The notes beneath the pieces were generated by a model. That model was not told the DNA's origin, searched no databases, and saw only the letters and a program-made list of their open reading frames with translations. A DNA stretch of 64,000 bases from K23-9 sp964460665 (GTDB lineage: Bacteria; Planctomycetota; Planctomycetia; Pirellulales; Pirellulaceae): contig CAYWSL010000003.1 of NCBI GenBank assembly GCA_964460665.1, positions 1 through 64,000 on the forward strand, in the 5' to 3' direction. Below are positions 1-9,272 of this stretch, one piece after another (position 1 is the first letter of the stretch; each line of letters opens with the position of its first letter). Both the position numbers and the translations under genes were made by a program.

Positions 1-216
1 TTGTGCGCAGAGTCACCGCAATCACGCCACAAATGCGAGAAAAAGAAGCCGCCGCGACATCAACTGAACGAGCCCCCGTCAACAATGGACGGATGCAATA
101 TTCGGGCTAGCGCCGTCGGCTCAGTAAATCAACAAACCGTCAAGACTTTCGGTTGGGACTGTGACGCTCGCCAAGCAATCGAGTTCGCCTTGGCTTCGCT
201 TTTTTGCTCTTTGAAA

Positions 217-289
217 TACCCCCTGCCCGATTCGAACGAGCGTTTTCGAAGGGAAACTTCGATGTCCTGGGCCGCTAGACGAAGGGGGC
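217..289 (-). tRNA. tRNA-Glu (anticodon TTC), somewhat atypical
   Basis: Read on the minus strand, the 73 bases fold as a full cloverleaf: a 7-bp acceptor stem (GCCCCCT with AGGGGGT), a D-arm GTCT/GGAC with a loop containing GG, an anticodon stem TCGAA/TTCGA, a 4-base variable region, and a T-arm GCTCG/CGGGC around the loop TTCGAAT. The anticodon loop GTTTCCC places TTC at 34-36, so glutamate. The D-arm differs by one base from my memory of the E. coli tRNA-Glu D-arm. CCA is not encoded; the discriminator base is A. Odd points are C at position 37, normally a purine, a G1-U72 wobble at the acceptor end, and a possible G32-C38 pair that would tighten the loop. It could therefore be a divergent extra copy or a tRNA-like pseudogene. 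No other gene is visible in 1-475. Confidence 0.75.
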
Positions 290-475
290 GTCAGTGCGTG
301 CCGTACGCAATCTACGATTGTAGCTACTGCGAATCGATTTTCCGATCCGCTCCCTCATCAGAACGGTTCGGTTTAGAAGTGACGCAGAGGAAGCCGATTG
401 CCACCGATAAGAAAGTGGCAGGCAATTTGTACGATACAGCAAAAGTTGTGCGTTACAGTAAAAGCGGCGACGAGC

Positions 476-1153
476 CTACTTGTCTGCTTCGCCCGACTTG
501 CTGACGACTTTGTCGATCAGACCGTAGCTGCAAGCTTCGTCAGCGGACATGAAGTTGTCGCGATCGGTGTCCTTTTCGATCTCTTCGAGTGTATGGCCGG
601 TGTGAGTGACCATCAATTCGTTCATCTTCTTTTTGATCCGACGTAATTCTTCGATGTGGATCTCGACTTCACGAGCGGTTCCCCGCATTCCAGCGAGCGG
701 CTGGTGGATCATGATGCGAGCGTTGGGCAGTGCGAAACGTTTGCCTTTGGCGCCTGCGGTCAACAGAGCAGCACCCATCGATGCTGCTTGGCCGATGCAG
801 TAGGTCGCAACGTCACAGGAAACGAATTGCATGGTGTCGTAGATCGCCATGCCGGCGGTAATGCTTCCGCCGGGGCTGTTGATGTACAGGTGGATGTCCG
901 CTTTGGGATCGTCCGATTGCAAGAACAACATTTGAGCGACCAAAGAATTGGAAATTTGGTCATCGACTTGTTGTCCCAGGAAAATGATCCTGTCTTTCAA
1001 CAATCGGCTGTAAATATCGTAAGTGCGTTCTTCGCGACCGCTTTTTTCGACAACGTAGGGAATCAGTGGCATAGAACTGTCTATCGGTTGGAAAGTGTTC
1101 GTGGGTTTTGGATCAAGTGGTTCAGACCGCCCAAGTGGTTTCAGGTCAGCCAA
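476..1153 (-). CDS. clpP: ATP-dependent Clp protease proteolytic subunit (ClpP, second of pair)
   Basis: Serine peptidase of family S14 that forms the heptameric proteolytic chamber of the cytoplasmic Clp protease, fed by ClpX or ClpA/C unfoldases. The 225-residue product has the conserved INSPGGSITAG strand, the nucleophile motif GQAASMGAALL, the catalytic histidine in MIHQPLAG and the aspartate in TDRDNFMSADEA. Length is normal for ClpP plus a short N-terminal extension (about 25 residues). It lies 45 bp downstream of a second clpP on the same strand, so the two are probably co-transcribed and may form a mixed ClpP1P2 particle, as in other bacteria with tandem copies. No clpX is next to it here. 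Family assignment is certain from motifs; mixed-ring assembly is inference. Confidence 0.96.
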   Translation of the reverse strand: MADLKPLGRSEPLDPKPTNTFQPIDSSMPLIPYVVEKSGREERTYDIYSRLLKDRIIFLGQQVDDQISNSLVAQMLFLQSDDPKADIHLYINSPGGSITAGMAIYDTMQFVSCDVATYCIGQAASMGAALLTAGAKGKRFALPNARIMIHQPLAGMRGTAREVEIHIEELRRIKKKMNELMVTHTGHTLEEIEKDTDRDNFMSADEACSYGLIDKVVSKSGEADK

Positions 1154-1198
1154 TGGCTGCTGATCAACTTGGGCGTCTGTTAAGCGATGGCAAAGTGC

Positions 1199-1837
1199 CT
1201 ATCCCTTTACATCGTCGTCGTCTTCTTCGCCTTCGGATGGCGGTTTGGTCAGGATATCATCGACCAAACCGTATTCTTTGGCTTCTTCGGCACCCAGAAA
1301 GAAGTCGCGATCGGTGTCGGAAGCGATTTTTTCGACGGTTTGCCCGCTGTGCTTGCTGATGATGTCGTTCAGGACATCTCGGTAGCGGAACATCTCGGCC
1401 GCTTGGATTTCGATGTCACTGACTTGGCCGCCGACGCCGCCCATTGGCTGGTGCATCATGACACGGCTATTTGGCAAACAAAAACGCTTTCCTTTGGATC
1501 CACCGACCAACAACACAGCGGCTCCACTGCAGGCTTCGCCCACGCAGTACGTCGCGACGGGGCAGGACAGCATTTGCATGGTATCGTAGACAGCCAAGGT
1601 CGCCGTCACGCTGCCGCCAGGGCTGTTGATGTAAAAGTGGATGTCTTTTCGACGGTTTTCGCTTTGCAGATAAAGCAACTTCATCACGACGTCGTTGGCA
1701 TTGGCGTAGTGGATCTCACCTTGGAGAAACACAATGCGATTTTCCAACAAAAGGTCGCCAAGCGTCATTTGACGCTGACGCTGGTAGCCCTGGTAAGCGC
1801 TGCTGGCGGTGATTTCTTGAGGCAATTGAAAAGTCAT
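1199..1837 (-). CDS. clpP: ATP-dependent Clp protease proteolytic subunit (ClpP, first of pair)
   Basis: Second S14 peptidase subunit, 212 residues, upstream partner in the clpP pair. It keeps the INSPGGSVTATL strand, a nucleophile motif CVGEACSGAAVLL in which the serine aligns with that of the neighbour, the histidine in MMHQPMGG and the aspartate in TDRDFFLGAEEA. It diverges clearly from its neighbour (for example GEACSG against GQAASM) and ends in an acidic tail of alternating E and D, so it is a distinct isoform, not a recent duplicate. The acidic tail could alter docking of an unfoldase, but this is only inference. The gene begins at an ATG with no obvious upstream gene on the same strand until the glgX terminator at 2149-2182, so the pair's promoter should lie in 1838-2150. 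Confidence 0.95.
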   Translation of the reverse strand: MTFQLPQEITASSAYQGYQRQRQMTLGDLLLENRIVFLQGEIHYANANDVVMKLLYLQSENRRKDIHFYINSPGGSVTATLAVYDTMQMLSCPVATYCVGEACSGAAVLLVGGSKGKRFCLPNSRVMMHQPMGGVGGQVSDIEIQAAEMFRYRDVLNDIISKHSGQTVEKIASDTDRDFFLGAEEAKEYGLVDDILTKPPSEGEEDDDDVKG

Positions 1838-2148
1838 TCGAGTCTTTCAGACGGCGGATGGTCTTGAGTCGGTTGGGTTCGGGGCCGAATGTGGCCACGA
1901 GGATACGTAAGTGTTCGCGATTCGCCTTAATATGACAAGACCAGTGACGCGTCATCACGCCAATTCACGCTTCTGATTAGCAAGAAAGCTGCGAAGTGAG
2001 TGGGGTTCACCCCATGTTGTTGATTGGGGCGATTCAGCTTTCAGTTTCGGTGAGGCCGGATGAAACACCAAAGAAACTAGCTGCGACGCAGCGACGCAGG
2101 ACAGGAAAAGCGGGCCTAGAATGGCCAAGCTCAAGCCCTGCCGCCAAC
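1838..2148. other. Intergenic region upstream of the clpP pair
   Basis: About 310 bases between clpP and the glgX terminator. I see no convincing coding sequence. A small hairpin TGGGG-TTCA-CCCCA lies at 2001-2014. The clpP promoter is expected here, but I cannot point to a specific -35/-10 pair. Confidence 0.5.
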
Positions 2149-2182
2149 AAAAAACACGGCCACATCGATTGATATGGCCGTG
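2149..2182 (-). terminator. Rho-independent terminator of glgX
   Basis: On the minus strand the arm CACGGCCA pairs with TGGCCGTG around an inner ATC/GAT pairing, and is followed directly by six T residues (A-run at 2149-2154 on the plus strand). It lies about 50 bases past the glgX stop codon. Confidence 0.85.
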
Positions 2183-2230
2183 CAAAAAAAATTGTTCCTT
2201 TAGCTGGCACGTGTGCCCTGAAGCTAAGAC

Positions 2231-4321
2231 TTACGTCGTGATCGCGCCGCCCACGTAGACTTTCATCGAGTGGTGTGGCATTTCGACGATTCGAGTGCTA
2301 GGCGGCATCGGGCCGTTGGATTCTGGATAAATGTCCCCTGGCGATTCAGCTGCGGTGTCAACGAACAAGTTCCATTTCATTCCGCGCCCTACTCCGGGCA
2401 TCTGGTAGTCACGTGTTTGGCCCGTGCTGTTGAACATCAGGATCAAGTCGCGACCAAGTCCATCAGGGTCATCCGCACGGCTGGGAGCGGCGATGTATGC
2501 CATCATTGCTAGTTCGTCTTGTGCCCAGTCCAGTGGCTTGCCTGATGGTGCGAACCAAGAAACGTCCGCGATCTTGCGTCCTTCGACTGGCTGGCCGGTC
2601 ATGTACTGCAGTCGGCGTACGGTGGGCTGTTCTTTCCTGAACTCGATCAACGACTGTACGAAACGCAGCACGTCAGCATTCTTTTCGACCAGTCGCCAAT
2701 CAAACCAGCTGATGTCAGTGTCTTGGCAGTAGGCGTTGTTGTTGCCTTTCTGCGTGCGTCTGATTTCGTCGCCGCTGACCAGCATCGGCACGCCTTGGCT
2801 TAGCATCAGCGTGGTCAACATGTTGCGAATCTGACGCGACCGGACTTGGTTGATCGCTTTCTTTCGCGTTGGGCCTTCAGCGCCATAGTTGTCGCTGATG
2901 TTGTGATTGTCGCCATCACGGTTATCTTCACCGTTGGCCATGTTGTGTTTGTCTTTGTAAGACACCAAGTCGTTCATCGTGAAGCCGTCGTGGCTGGTGA
3001 TGAAGTTGATGCTACAAAACGGCGGCCGACCTGCGTGTTCGTACAAGTCGCTGCTGCCGGCCAAACGTGTCGCCAACGCACCCAAAGTGCCGCCGTCGCC
3101 GCGCCAGAAACCCCGGACATCATCGCGGTAGCGACCATTCCACTCGGCCCATCGGTGATTGCCAAACGAACCAACTTGATAAGCCCCGGCCGCGTCCCAA
3201 GCTTCGGCGATGATTTTCGTATCGGCCAGCAAGGGGTCTTCGGCGATCAGCTCCACCATCGGCGGGTTAGGAATCAGGTTGCCGTTTCGGTCGCGGCTCA
3301 AAATGCTGGCCAAATCGAATCGGAAACCGTCGATGTGATAGTTGTGAACCCAGTGTCGCAAACAGTGAAATATCATCTCGCGGACAACCGGGTGGTTTCC
3401 GTTGATCGTATTGCCACAGCCGCTGTAGTTAGAAAAGTGCTGGCCTTCGCTAAGGATGTAATACACCTGGTTTTCCAGGCCTTTGAACGAAAGCGTCGGA
3501 CCTTGCTCGTTGCCTTCACAGGTGTGGTTGAATACAACGTCCAAGATGACTTCGATGCCCGCCGCGTGCAGGGCTTTGACCATTGTCTTGAATTCGTTGA
3601 CTTGTGCACCTGGCGTTTGATCGCTGGCGTAACCCCGGTGTGGCGAAAAGAAAGCCATCGGATCGTAACCCCAATAATTGGGGCGATCCATCTTGTTGCC
3701 GTGAATGTCGCGGATCGGGAATTCGTTGATCGGCATCAATTCGACAGCCGTTACACCGAGCGACTTCAGGTACGGAATTTTTTCGATCACACCCAAGTAC
3801 GAACCTGGCGCGTCAACTTTGGACGTGCGACTTTTCGTAAAGCCACGTACGTGCATTTCGTAGATCACCGTCTCGCTCATGTCGCGGCGAATATGGCGAT
3901 CACCGTCCCAGTCAAACGAGTTGTCCACGACAACACACTTGGGCGGACGAATCACACCATCGTCGCTCTTCTGAAACGTACCAGCGAGTGCTTCGGCGTA
4001 CGGATCGATCAGCCGTGCTGACGAATCAAAGCGATGGCCGTTTTCGGGGTCCCAAGGTCCGCTGGCTTGCAGGTGATAAAGCTGCCCGTGCTTTAAGCCG
4101 GCAACATGAAGACTCCACACATCGCCCCAGCGGTCCGAATCCGGATCGAATTCGATGACGTCAGCTGGTTCCAAATCGTTCACGTTGTTGTACAGCAGCA
4201 ATCGCATTGCCGTCGCACTTCGACTAAATACGGAAAACTGCACACCAGATTCCTGCTCCAACGCGCCGAAGGGCGGCTGGTAACTGAACTGCAGGTTGGG
4301 GAACGGTTGACGCATAAGCAT
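2231..4321 (-). CDS. glgX: Glycogen debranching enzyme GlgX (GH13 isoamylase type)
   Basis: Hydrolyses alpha-1,6 branches of glycogen or limit dextrins in the cytoplasm. The product has an N-terminal CBM48-like segment (VQFSVFSRSATAMRLLLY), then a GH13 barrel with the region-I motif DVVFNHTCEGNE, the nucleophile aspartate in GFRFDLAS, the acid/base glutamate in KIIAEAWDAAGAYQVG and the conserved His-Asp in FITSHDGFTMND. Length, about 700 residues, fits the family. I place the start at the ATG at 4321; a second ATG lies at 4315 and an in-frame GTG at 4381 would add 20 residues with no recognisable homology. No good ribosome site marks any of them. The gene stands alone, followed by its own terminator; no other glycogen genes are adjacent. 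Confidence 0.93.
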   Translation of the reverse strand: MLMRQPFPNLQFSYQPPFGALEQESGVQFSVFSRSATAMRLLLYNNVNDLEPADVIEFDPDSDRWGDVWSLHVAGLKHGQLYHLQASGPWDPENGHRFDSSARLIDPYAEALAGTFQKSDDGVIRPPKCVVVDNSFDWDGDRHIRRDMSETVIYEMHVRGFTKSRTSKVDAPGSYLGVIEKIPYLKSLGVTAVELMPINEFPIRDIHGNKMDRPNYWGYDPMAFFSPHRGYASDQTPGAQVNEFKTMVKALHAAGIEVILDVVFNHTCEGNEQGPTLSFKGLENQVYYILSEGQHFSNYSGCGNTINGNHPVVREMIFHCLRHWVHNYHIDGFRFDLASILSRDRNGNLIPNPPMVELIAEDPLLADTKIIAEAWDAAGAYQVGSFGNHRWAEWNGRYRDDVRGFWRGDGGTLGALATRLAGSSDLYEHAGRPPFCSINFITSHDGFTMNDLVSYKDKHNMANGEDNRDGDNHNISDNYGAEGPTRKKAINQVRSRQIRNMLTTLMLSQGVPMLVSGDEIRRTQKGNNNAYCQDTDISWFDWRLVEKNADVLRFVQSLIEFRKEQPTVRRLQYMTGQPVEGRKIADVSWFAPSGKPLDWAQDELAMMAYIAAPSRADDPDGLGRDLILMFNSTGQTRDYQMPGVGRGMKWNLFVDTAAESPGDIYPESNGPMPPSTRIVEMPHHSMKVYVGGAITT

Positions 4322-4858
4322 GTCAGAGGTCTCGTCGCTTGAAAGATTATGTGGGGCCGAGACTTTCCAAATGCTGTGCACTGGAGCGCGCAGCCGTTTT
4401 CAAGTCCGGAGGATGAAAAACCCTACCACCTGCCTTGCTTTGTGCTTCTGTGGCGTATGCGGCCGATGGGATTTCGGACACAAACGAATCGCAGCACAAC
4501 GTTTGGCGATTCCGTAGCGAAGAAACCTCCCAGTAAAGTGAGCGAAAAGATCGGGGTTATCGCGTCTCGGGTGCCGCGCCCAATCGGGACGCCAAAAGTC
4601 TATCAATTGAGGCGACGAAACACGCCCCAGATACCCGTATTTGCGATATCGTGAAAAAACCAGCCCGTACTGGGGAACTGCAACGGCGTCTGGGCAGCTA
4701 TACCCACAAACGCAATCAAATCAGACGCCTACCCCGCTAGCCATCGACTGGGCAAAATACCGGTTCGATGGACAGCCTGTTTCGTGTGAAGAGTCCGTCG
4801 TCCGTCTCACAGCCAACACCGCTGCAGCACAATCCGCTTTCAAAGCTAAGTCTTAACC
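4322..4858. other. Divergent intergenic region between glgX and purM
   Basis: About 537 bases that must hold the divergent promoters of glgX and purM. Short open frames exist on both strands, but none shows family resemblance or a plausible start. I find no tRNA, terminator or recognised riboswitch in it. Confidence 0.5.
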
Positions 4859-5917
4859 ATGGCCACTACGTACAAAAGTGCCGGCGTCGATCTGGATGTT
4901 TACGCGCAATCGATGAGCCGGTTGCCGCGGTTGATGCATCGAACGTTCAGCCCACGCGTGATTTCCAGTGACGGCGGATTCGCTGGACTGTTCCGCCTGG
5001 ACTTCCCGGGCAAGCTGTTTTCGCGAAATTACAAAGAACCCGTTTTGGTCAGCGGCACCGATGGCGTTGGCACCAAACTAAAGATCGCCCAGACAACTGG
5101 CCAACACAGCACCGTTGGAATCGACTTGGTTGGGATGTGCGTCAACGATCTATTGTGCACCGGCGCCGAGCCGCTTTTCTTTCTGGATTACGTCGCGATG
5201 GGCAAAGATGACCCCGAGCGTTTAGAGCAAATCGTCCAAGGCATCAGCGACGGTTGCGTCGCTGGCGACATGGCACTGCTGGGCGGCGAAACCGCGATCA
5301 TGCCGGACATGTATGCCGATGAAGACTACGATTTGGCGGGTTTCGCGGTCGGCGTGGTCGAACGCAAACGCCTGATCGATGGAAAGCAGATTGCCGAAGG
5401 CGACGTTGTTTTGGGGCTTGCTGCTAGCGGTCTTCACAGCAACGGATTCAGCTTGGTACGCAAAGTCATCAGCGATGCCAAGCTTTCTTGGTCCAATAAA
5501 CCCGATGCGTTTGGCGGAAAATCGCTGGCCGAAGTCTGCATGGAACCGACACGGATCTATACCAAGGTTCTTCGCAGCGTTCAGTCGCACTACACCGTCA
5601 AACAAGTGCTGCACGGCATCGCCCACATCACCGGCGGCGGCATCCAAGAAAACTTGGACCGAATTTTGCCAGCGAACGTTGACGCCGAAATTGATCCGAC
5701 GTCTTGGACAGTTCCAGATGTGTTTGAGTGGTTGCAGCAGACCGGCGAAATCGAAACCGGCGAAATGCAGCGTGTTTTCAACATGGGCATCGGAATGGCG
5801 ATTGTGGTTAGCGATTTCTACGCCGCCAGCGTCATGGCGCAGATCAGCGAAGCTGGCATTGACTGCTTTCAAGTCGGCCGAATCGTGCCCGGCAGTGGAA
5901 AAGTCCACTATGTTTAG
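4859..5917 (+). CDS. purM: Phosphoribosylformylglycinamidine cyclo-ligase (AIR synthetase)
   Basis: Converts FGAM to aminoimidazole ribonucleotide using ATP, the fifth step of de novo purine synthesis, in the cytoplasm. The 352-residue protein starts with TYKSAGVDLD and carries the ATP/substrate loop VSGTDGVGTKLKIA, the DLVGMCVNDLLCTGAEPLFFLDY helix region (conserved part VNDLLCTGAEP), LLGGETAIMPDMY and the C-terminal half with GIAHITGGGIQENLDRILP. These are textbook PurM signatures and the length is normal. No other purine gene is adjacent, as is common in planctomycetes where biosynthetic operons are scattered. The start ATG at 4859 follows a stretch with no clear Shine-Dalgarno. Confidence 0.96.
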   Translation: MATTYKSAGVDLDVYAQSMSRLPRLMHRTFSPRVISSDGGFAGLFRLDFPGKLFSRNYKEPVLVSGTDGVGTKLKIAQTTGQHSTVGIDLVGMCVNDLLCTGAEPLFFLDYVAMGKDDPERLEQIVQGISDGCVAGDMALLGGETAIMPDMYADEDYDLAGFAVGVVERKRLIDGKQIAEGDVVLGLAASGLHSNGFSLVRKVISDAKLSWSNKPDAFGGKSLAEVCMEPTRIYTKVLRSVQSHYTVKQVLHGIAHITGGGIQENLDRILPANVDAEIDPTSWTVPDVFEWLQQTGEIETGEMQRVFNMGIGMAIVVSDFYAASVMAQISEAGIDCFQVGRIVPGSGKVHYV

Positions 5918-6218
5918 CGACTTGCAACCACTTGTTTGGCAACTTTCTTTGGTGGATTACGTGGGGCGAAAGATATTTTCAATAAGCCGATCCACAGAAT
6001 ATTGTCCTTTGACGATATGATTTGAGGCGTGAGAGCCCATTTTGGGTGAACCGAGTTGGTAAACTGGGCGAATAAACGGAGTTGCTCGTTTTTTGCCGCT
6101 TTCCTACCATCCCTTGGCCCGAAACGATGGGTATATGGGCGCCGTATGGCGTCTTGCGTGGAAATGGCGGAAATCCGTTCTCACCAATTTGAATTCAAAT
6201 CCTAACCAGGAAGCCAAT
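5918..6218. other. Intergenic region between purM and the tail-specific protease
   Basis: About 300 bases. The last dozen bases hold AGGAAG at 6209-6214, a good ribosome binding site for the ATG at 6219. I see no gene, terminator or repeat in the rest. Confidence 0.5.
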
Positions 6219-8393
6219 ATGGATCGTCGCTGTCTGCTGCCCGCTTTGATGTTCGCAATCTCGGTCGGCGTCAGCCCCGTCGTTGCTCAAGTTGCAGCAC
6301 CGCCGGTTGTGACGTCTGACGCCGCCAAGCCGCTTGTCGTGCCGCAGGCCAAGTCGTTCAACGCTGCTCCGTCAACTCGCGATGCAATCGTCGCTCGACT
6401 GATCGCCAATTTGATGCCCAAGCATCACATTTCCTCGCAGAATTTGAACGACGAACTAAGTCGTCGCGCGATGGATCTGTACTTGGATTCGCTGGACCCA
6501 TTGAAGCTGTACTTTTACCAGTCAGATGTCGACCAATTCCAAACACGCGCCACATCGATCGATGAAATGGTCCGCGCCGGCGACCTGTCGTTAGCTTACG
6601 ACGTATTCCGGCTGTTCACGCAACGTGTCGATGAACACGTTGGTGTCGCCCAAGAACTTCTGGGAACCGAGTTCGACTTCACTCGCGAAGAAAGTATCAT
6701 CATCGATCCGGACAATGCCGAATACGCCAAGACACCGGCTGATGCACGCGATCGCTGGCGTCGTCAGATCAAGTTCGCGTTGCTGGACTTGAAAGAACAA
6801 GATCAGGCAGACGCCGAGGACGCGAAAGACAAAAAAGACGCCGACAAAACGCCGATGGAAGTGGACGATCCAATCGATCGTCTGAAGCGTCGTTATGCCC
6901 GCTACGCTCGTCGTTGGAATCAAACCGATTCGGACGACATTTTGGAAATGTATCTGACGGCTGTCACGATGGGTTACGACCCACACTCCACGTACATGTC
7001 GCCCGGCACACTGGACGACTTCAGCATTCAAATGCGATTGAACTTAGACGGCATCGGTGCCGCCCTACGCGAAAAAGACGGCAAGACTGTCGTCACTAGC
7101 GTGATCCCGGGTGGTGCAGCCGATCTTCACGGTGAACTGAAAGAAGACGACGTGATCATCAGCGTCGCTCAAGGCAAAGAAGGCGAGCTGAAAGGCGAAG
7201 CCGGCGCGATGGTCGATATCGTCGAAATGCCTCTGAAAGACGTTGTCGACTTGATCCGCGGCAAAGCCGGATCCGTTGTACGCTTGGGCGTGAAGCCCGG
7301 TGGTCGTGGAACCATGAAGGTTCTGGAAATCGTTCGCGCTCGCGTTGAACTAGCGGAATCCGCTGCACGCGGCGAAGTGATCGAGCACGCTACGCCAGGT
7401 GGCGGCACACGCAAGATTGGTTTCATCAATCTGCCCAGTTTCTACATGGATATGGAAGCCGCTCGTCAACAAAAACGTAATTTCCGCAGTAGCACGCGCG
7501 ACGTTCGCAACATTCTGAATGATTTCAAAACCAAAGGCGTCAGCGGGGTCGTGTTAGATCTTAGCCGCAATGGTGGCGGTAGCCTGACTGAAGCGATCAA
7601 TTTGACCGGCCTGTTCATCGATCGTGGTCCGGTTGTTCAAGTCAAGAACTCGGACGGCACGATTCAGCAGTACGCCGATGAAAACGGTGGCACATCTTGG
7701 GACGGACCGCTGGTTGTTTTGACCAGCAAGTTCAGTGCAAGTGCCAGCGAAATTTTCGCCGGTGCCATCCAAGATTACAAACGGGGAATCGTTGTTGGCG
7801 ATCCAGCGACACACGGTAAAGGCACCGTCCAAACGTTGATGGACATCGGACAGCAACTGTTCGGAAACAATCGCACGAACTTCGGTGCGTTGAAAGTAAC
7901 GCTGCAACAGTTCTACTTGCCCGATGGTCAAAGCACGCAGCGCCAAGGCGTTTCGGCTGACTTGGTTCTGCCAAGTATCACCCAAAAGATGGACGTTGGC
8001 GAAGGCGATTTGAAATACGCCCTGAAGCACGACATCGTCAACGCGACACGTCACGAGATGTACAAGTTGATGCCAGAGCCATTGTTGACACAACTTCGCC
8101 AGAAGTCAGAACAACGTGTATCGAAGGACAAAGAGTTCGTTGACTTGATCCGTCGCATCGATCTTTATGTGGCCCAAAAGGAACAGGCGACCGTTTCGTT
8201 AAACGAAGAGAAGTTCATGAAGCGACGTGCCGAGTTGGATGCTCAGAAAGAAGAAGAGAAGAAAGAGTTGGAGTTGGACGGACAAGACGGCAAGGACGTC
8301 GTGTTCCGCGACAACTACTACAATCGCGAAGTGATGAACATCACTTCGGACTACATCGACGGCCTGCAAAAGCAAGACTTGGCTCGCCGATAA
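6219..8393 (+). CDS. prc: Carboxy-terminal processing (tail-specific) protease, S41 family
   Basis: Periplasmic protease that degrades proteins from the C-terminus. The start at 6219 is chosen because AGGAAG precedes it and a signal peptide follows (MDRRCLLPALMFAISVG, cleavage near VVAQ). Order of parts over 724 residues: helical Tsp N-terminal domain with the AMDLYLDSLDPLKLYFYQSD motif, a PDZ domain around 230-320 (GIGAALREKDGKTVV), the S41 catalytic domain with LDLSRNGGGSLTEA, the serine in FSASASEIFAGA and the lysine in THGKGTVQTL, and a C-terminal DUF3340-like helical tail rich in E and K. This is the architecture of E. coli Prc, here slightly longer. It is followed by a strong terminator, so it is probably monocistronic. 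Confidence 0.94.
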   Translation: MDRRCLLPALMFAISVGVSPVVAQVAAPPVVTSDAAKPLVVPQAKSFNAAPSTRDAIVARLIANLMPKHHISSQNLNDELSRRAMDLYLDSLDPLKLYFYQSDVDQFQTRATSIDEMVRAGDLSLAYDVFRLFTQRVDEHVGVAQELLGTEFDFTREESIIIDPDNAEYAKTPADARDRWRRQIKFALLDLKEQDQADAEDAKDKKDADKTPMEVDDPIDRLKRRYARYARRWNQTDSDDILEMYLTAVTMGYDPHSTYMSPGTLDDFSIQMRLNLDGIGAALREKDGKTVVTSVIPGGAADLHGELKEDDVIISVAQGKEGELKGEAGAMVDIVEMPLKDVVDLIRGKAGSVVRLGVKPGGRGTMKVLEIVRARVELAESAARGEVIEHATPGGGTRKIGFINLPSFYMDMEAARQQKRNFRSSTRDVRNILNDFKTKGVSGVVLDLSRNGGGSLTEAINLTGLFIDRGPVVQVKNSDGTIQQYADENGGTSWDGPLVVLTSKFSASASEIFAGAIQDYKRGIVVGDPATHGKGTVQTLMDIGQQLFGNNRTNFGALKVTLQQFYLPDGQSTQRQGVSADLVLPSITQKMDVGEGDLKYALKHDIVNATRHEMYKLMPEPLLTQLRQKSEQRVSKDKEFVDLIRRIDLYVAQKEQATVSLNEEKFMKRRAELDAQKEEEKKELELDGQDGKDVVFRDNYYNREVMNITSDYIDGLQKQDLARR

Positions 8394-8457
8394 TCACGTC
8401 CCAGTGAAATCGTGGTGGAAGTCGTGAAGGCTTTCGGTAATCCACTGACCGTCAAAC

Positions 8458-8491
8458 ACAAAGGCGAGCTCATGACGAGTTCGCCTTTTTT
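8458..8491 (+). terminator. Rho-independent terminator after the tail-specific protease
   Basis: AAGGCGA pairs with TCGCCTT around an inner CTC/GAG pairing (loop ATGAC), followed by a T-run TTTTTT ending near 8491. It lies about 65 bases past the stop codon. Confidence 0.85.
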
Positions 8492-8681
8492 CGTTTGCGT
8501 GCACTTCGCGGTGTGTAGGGATTGGGTGGATCGAACCCATGTCACAAAAAAAATGCCAATTCACTTGGTTCGCATTAGCGTCGTGTTAAGCTTGTGAGGC
8601 AGCACTCTGCTGCCTTCACCACCGCTTCTGTGTTCCGACTTGGCGTTTTCCGTGGGTCTGACTTACTTCAAACGATTCCGA

Positions 8682-9206
8682 ATGGAATGCGACTTGCGAA
8701 AGTCGTTGCCTGCACCTCAGCCGGTCCCCGCCGGTTACGAATTGGTTCCCTTTACGGGCAAACTGCTACGCGAACACGCGGTCGCCAAATACCAGAGTTT
8801 TCAGTCCGAACTGGATGTGAATGTCTTCCCCTGTTTGGGGAAACAAGACGGATGCATGCGGTTGATGCGCGAGATTGCATCGCGTGAGACGTTTGTGCCC
8901 GAAGCAACTTGGCTGTTACGTCATTGTGACGATCAAGGACGCACGCACCCCGTTGGCACCATCCAAGGCTTGCGTGTGGAAGGCTGGGGAGCCATTCAGA
9001 ATCTAGGAATCGCTGATGGGCACCGCGGAAAAGGTTTGGGTACGGTTCTACTAATGAAAGCCGCCGCCGGATTCTGGAACGTCGGCATCAAACGCATTCA
9101 CCTAGAAGTGACCACGGAAAACACCGCAGCGATTCGCCTGTACCAGCGACTTGGATTCCACCGAGTTCAAGTGGTCTACAAAGCCGCCGAAGTCGCCGGC
9201 ATTTGA
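8682..9206 (+). CDS. GNAT-family N-acetyltransferase
   Basis: Predicted acetyl-CoA-dependent acetyltransferase of 174 residues. The acetyl-CoA binding motif A is clear, NLGIADGHRGKGLGTVLL, followed by the beta-bulge strand IHLEVTTENTAAIRLYQRL and GFHRVQVVYKA, the usual end of a GNAT fold. Substrate cannot be told from sequence; RimI-like protein acetylation or small-molecule acetylation are both possible. The start at 8682 (ATG, MECDLRKS) is preferred to an upstream TTG at 8640. It stands alone between the protease terminator and a convergent gene. Confidence 0.85.
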   Translation: MECDLRKSLPAPQPVPAGYELVPFTGKLLREHAVAKYQSFQSELDVNVFPCLGKQDGCMRLMREIASRETFVPEATWLLRHCDDQGRTHPVGTIQGLRVEGWGAIQNLGIADGHRGKGLGTVLLMKAAAGFWNVGIKRIHLEVTTENTAAIRLYQRLGFHRVQVVYKAAEVAGI

Positions 9207-9272
9207 TTTCGACTTGCTAGCGCCGCGGAGTGTTCGGCCACTATCAAGCAACAGGTCGCCAACTGGTAAGGC

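Noticed and set aside
1..504. Open frame of 167 codons on the plus strand
   Set aside because: It runs across the tRNA-Glu gene on the other strand and has no protein-like pattern.
1955..2185. 76-residue minus-strand frame upstream of clpP
   Set aside because: It overlaps the glgX terminator and has no family resemblance.
2846..4021. 391-codon plus-strand frame opposite glgX
   Set aside because: Mirror frame of a GC-rich conserved gene; valine/arginine-rich shadow without motifs.
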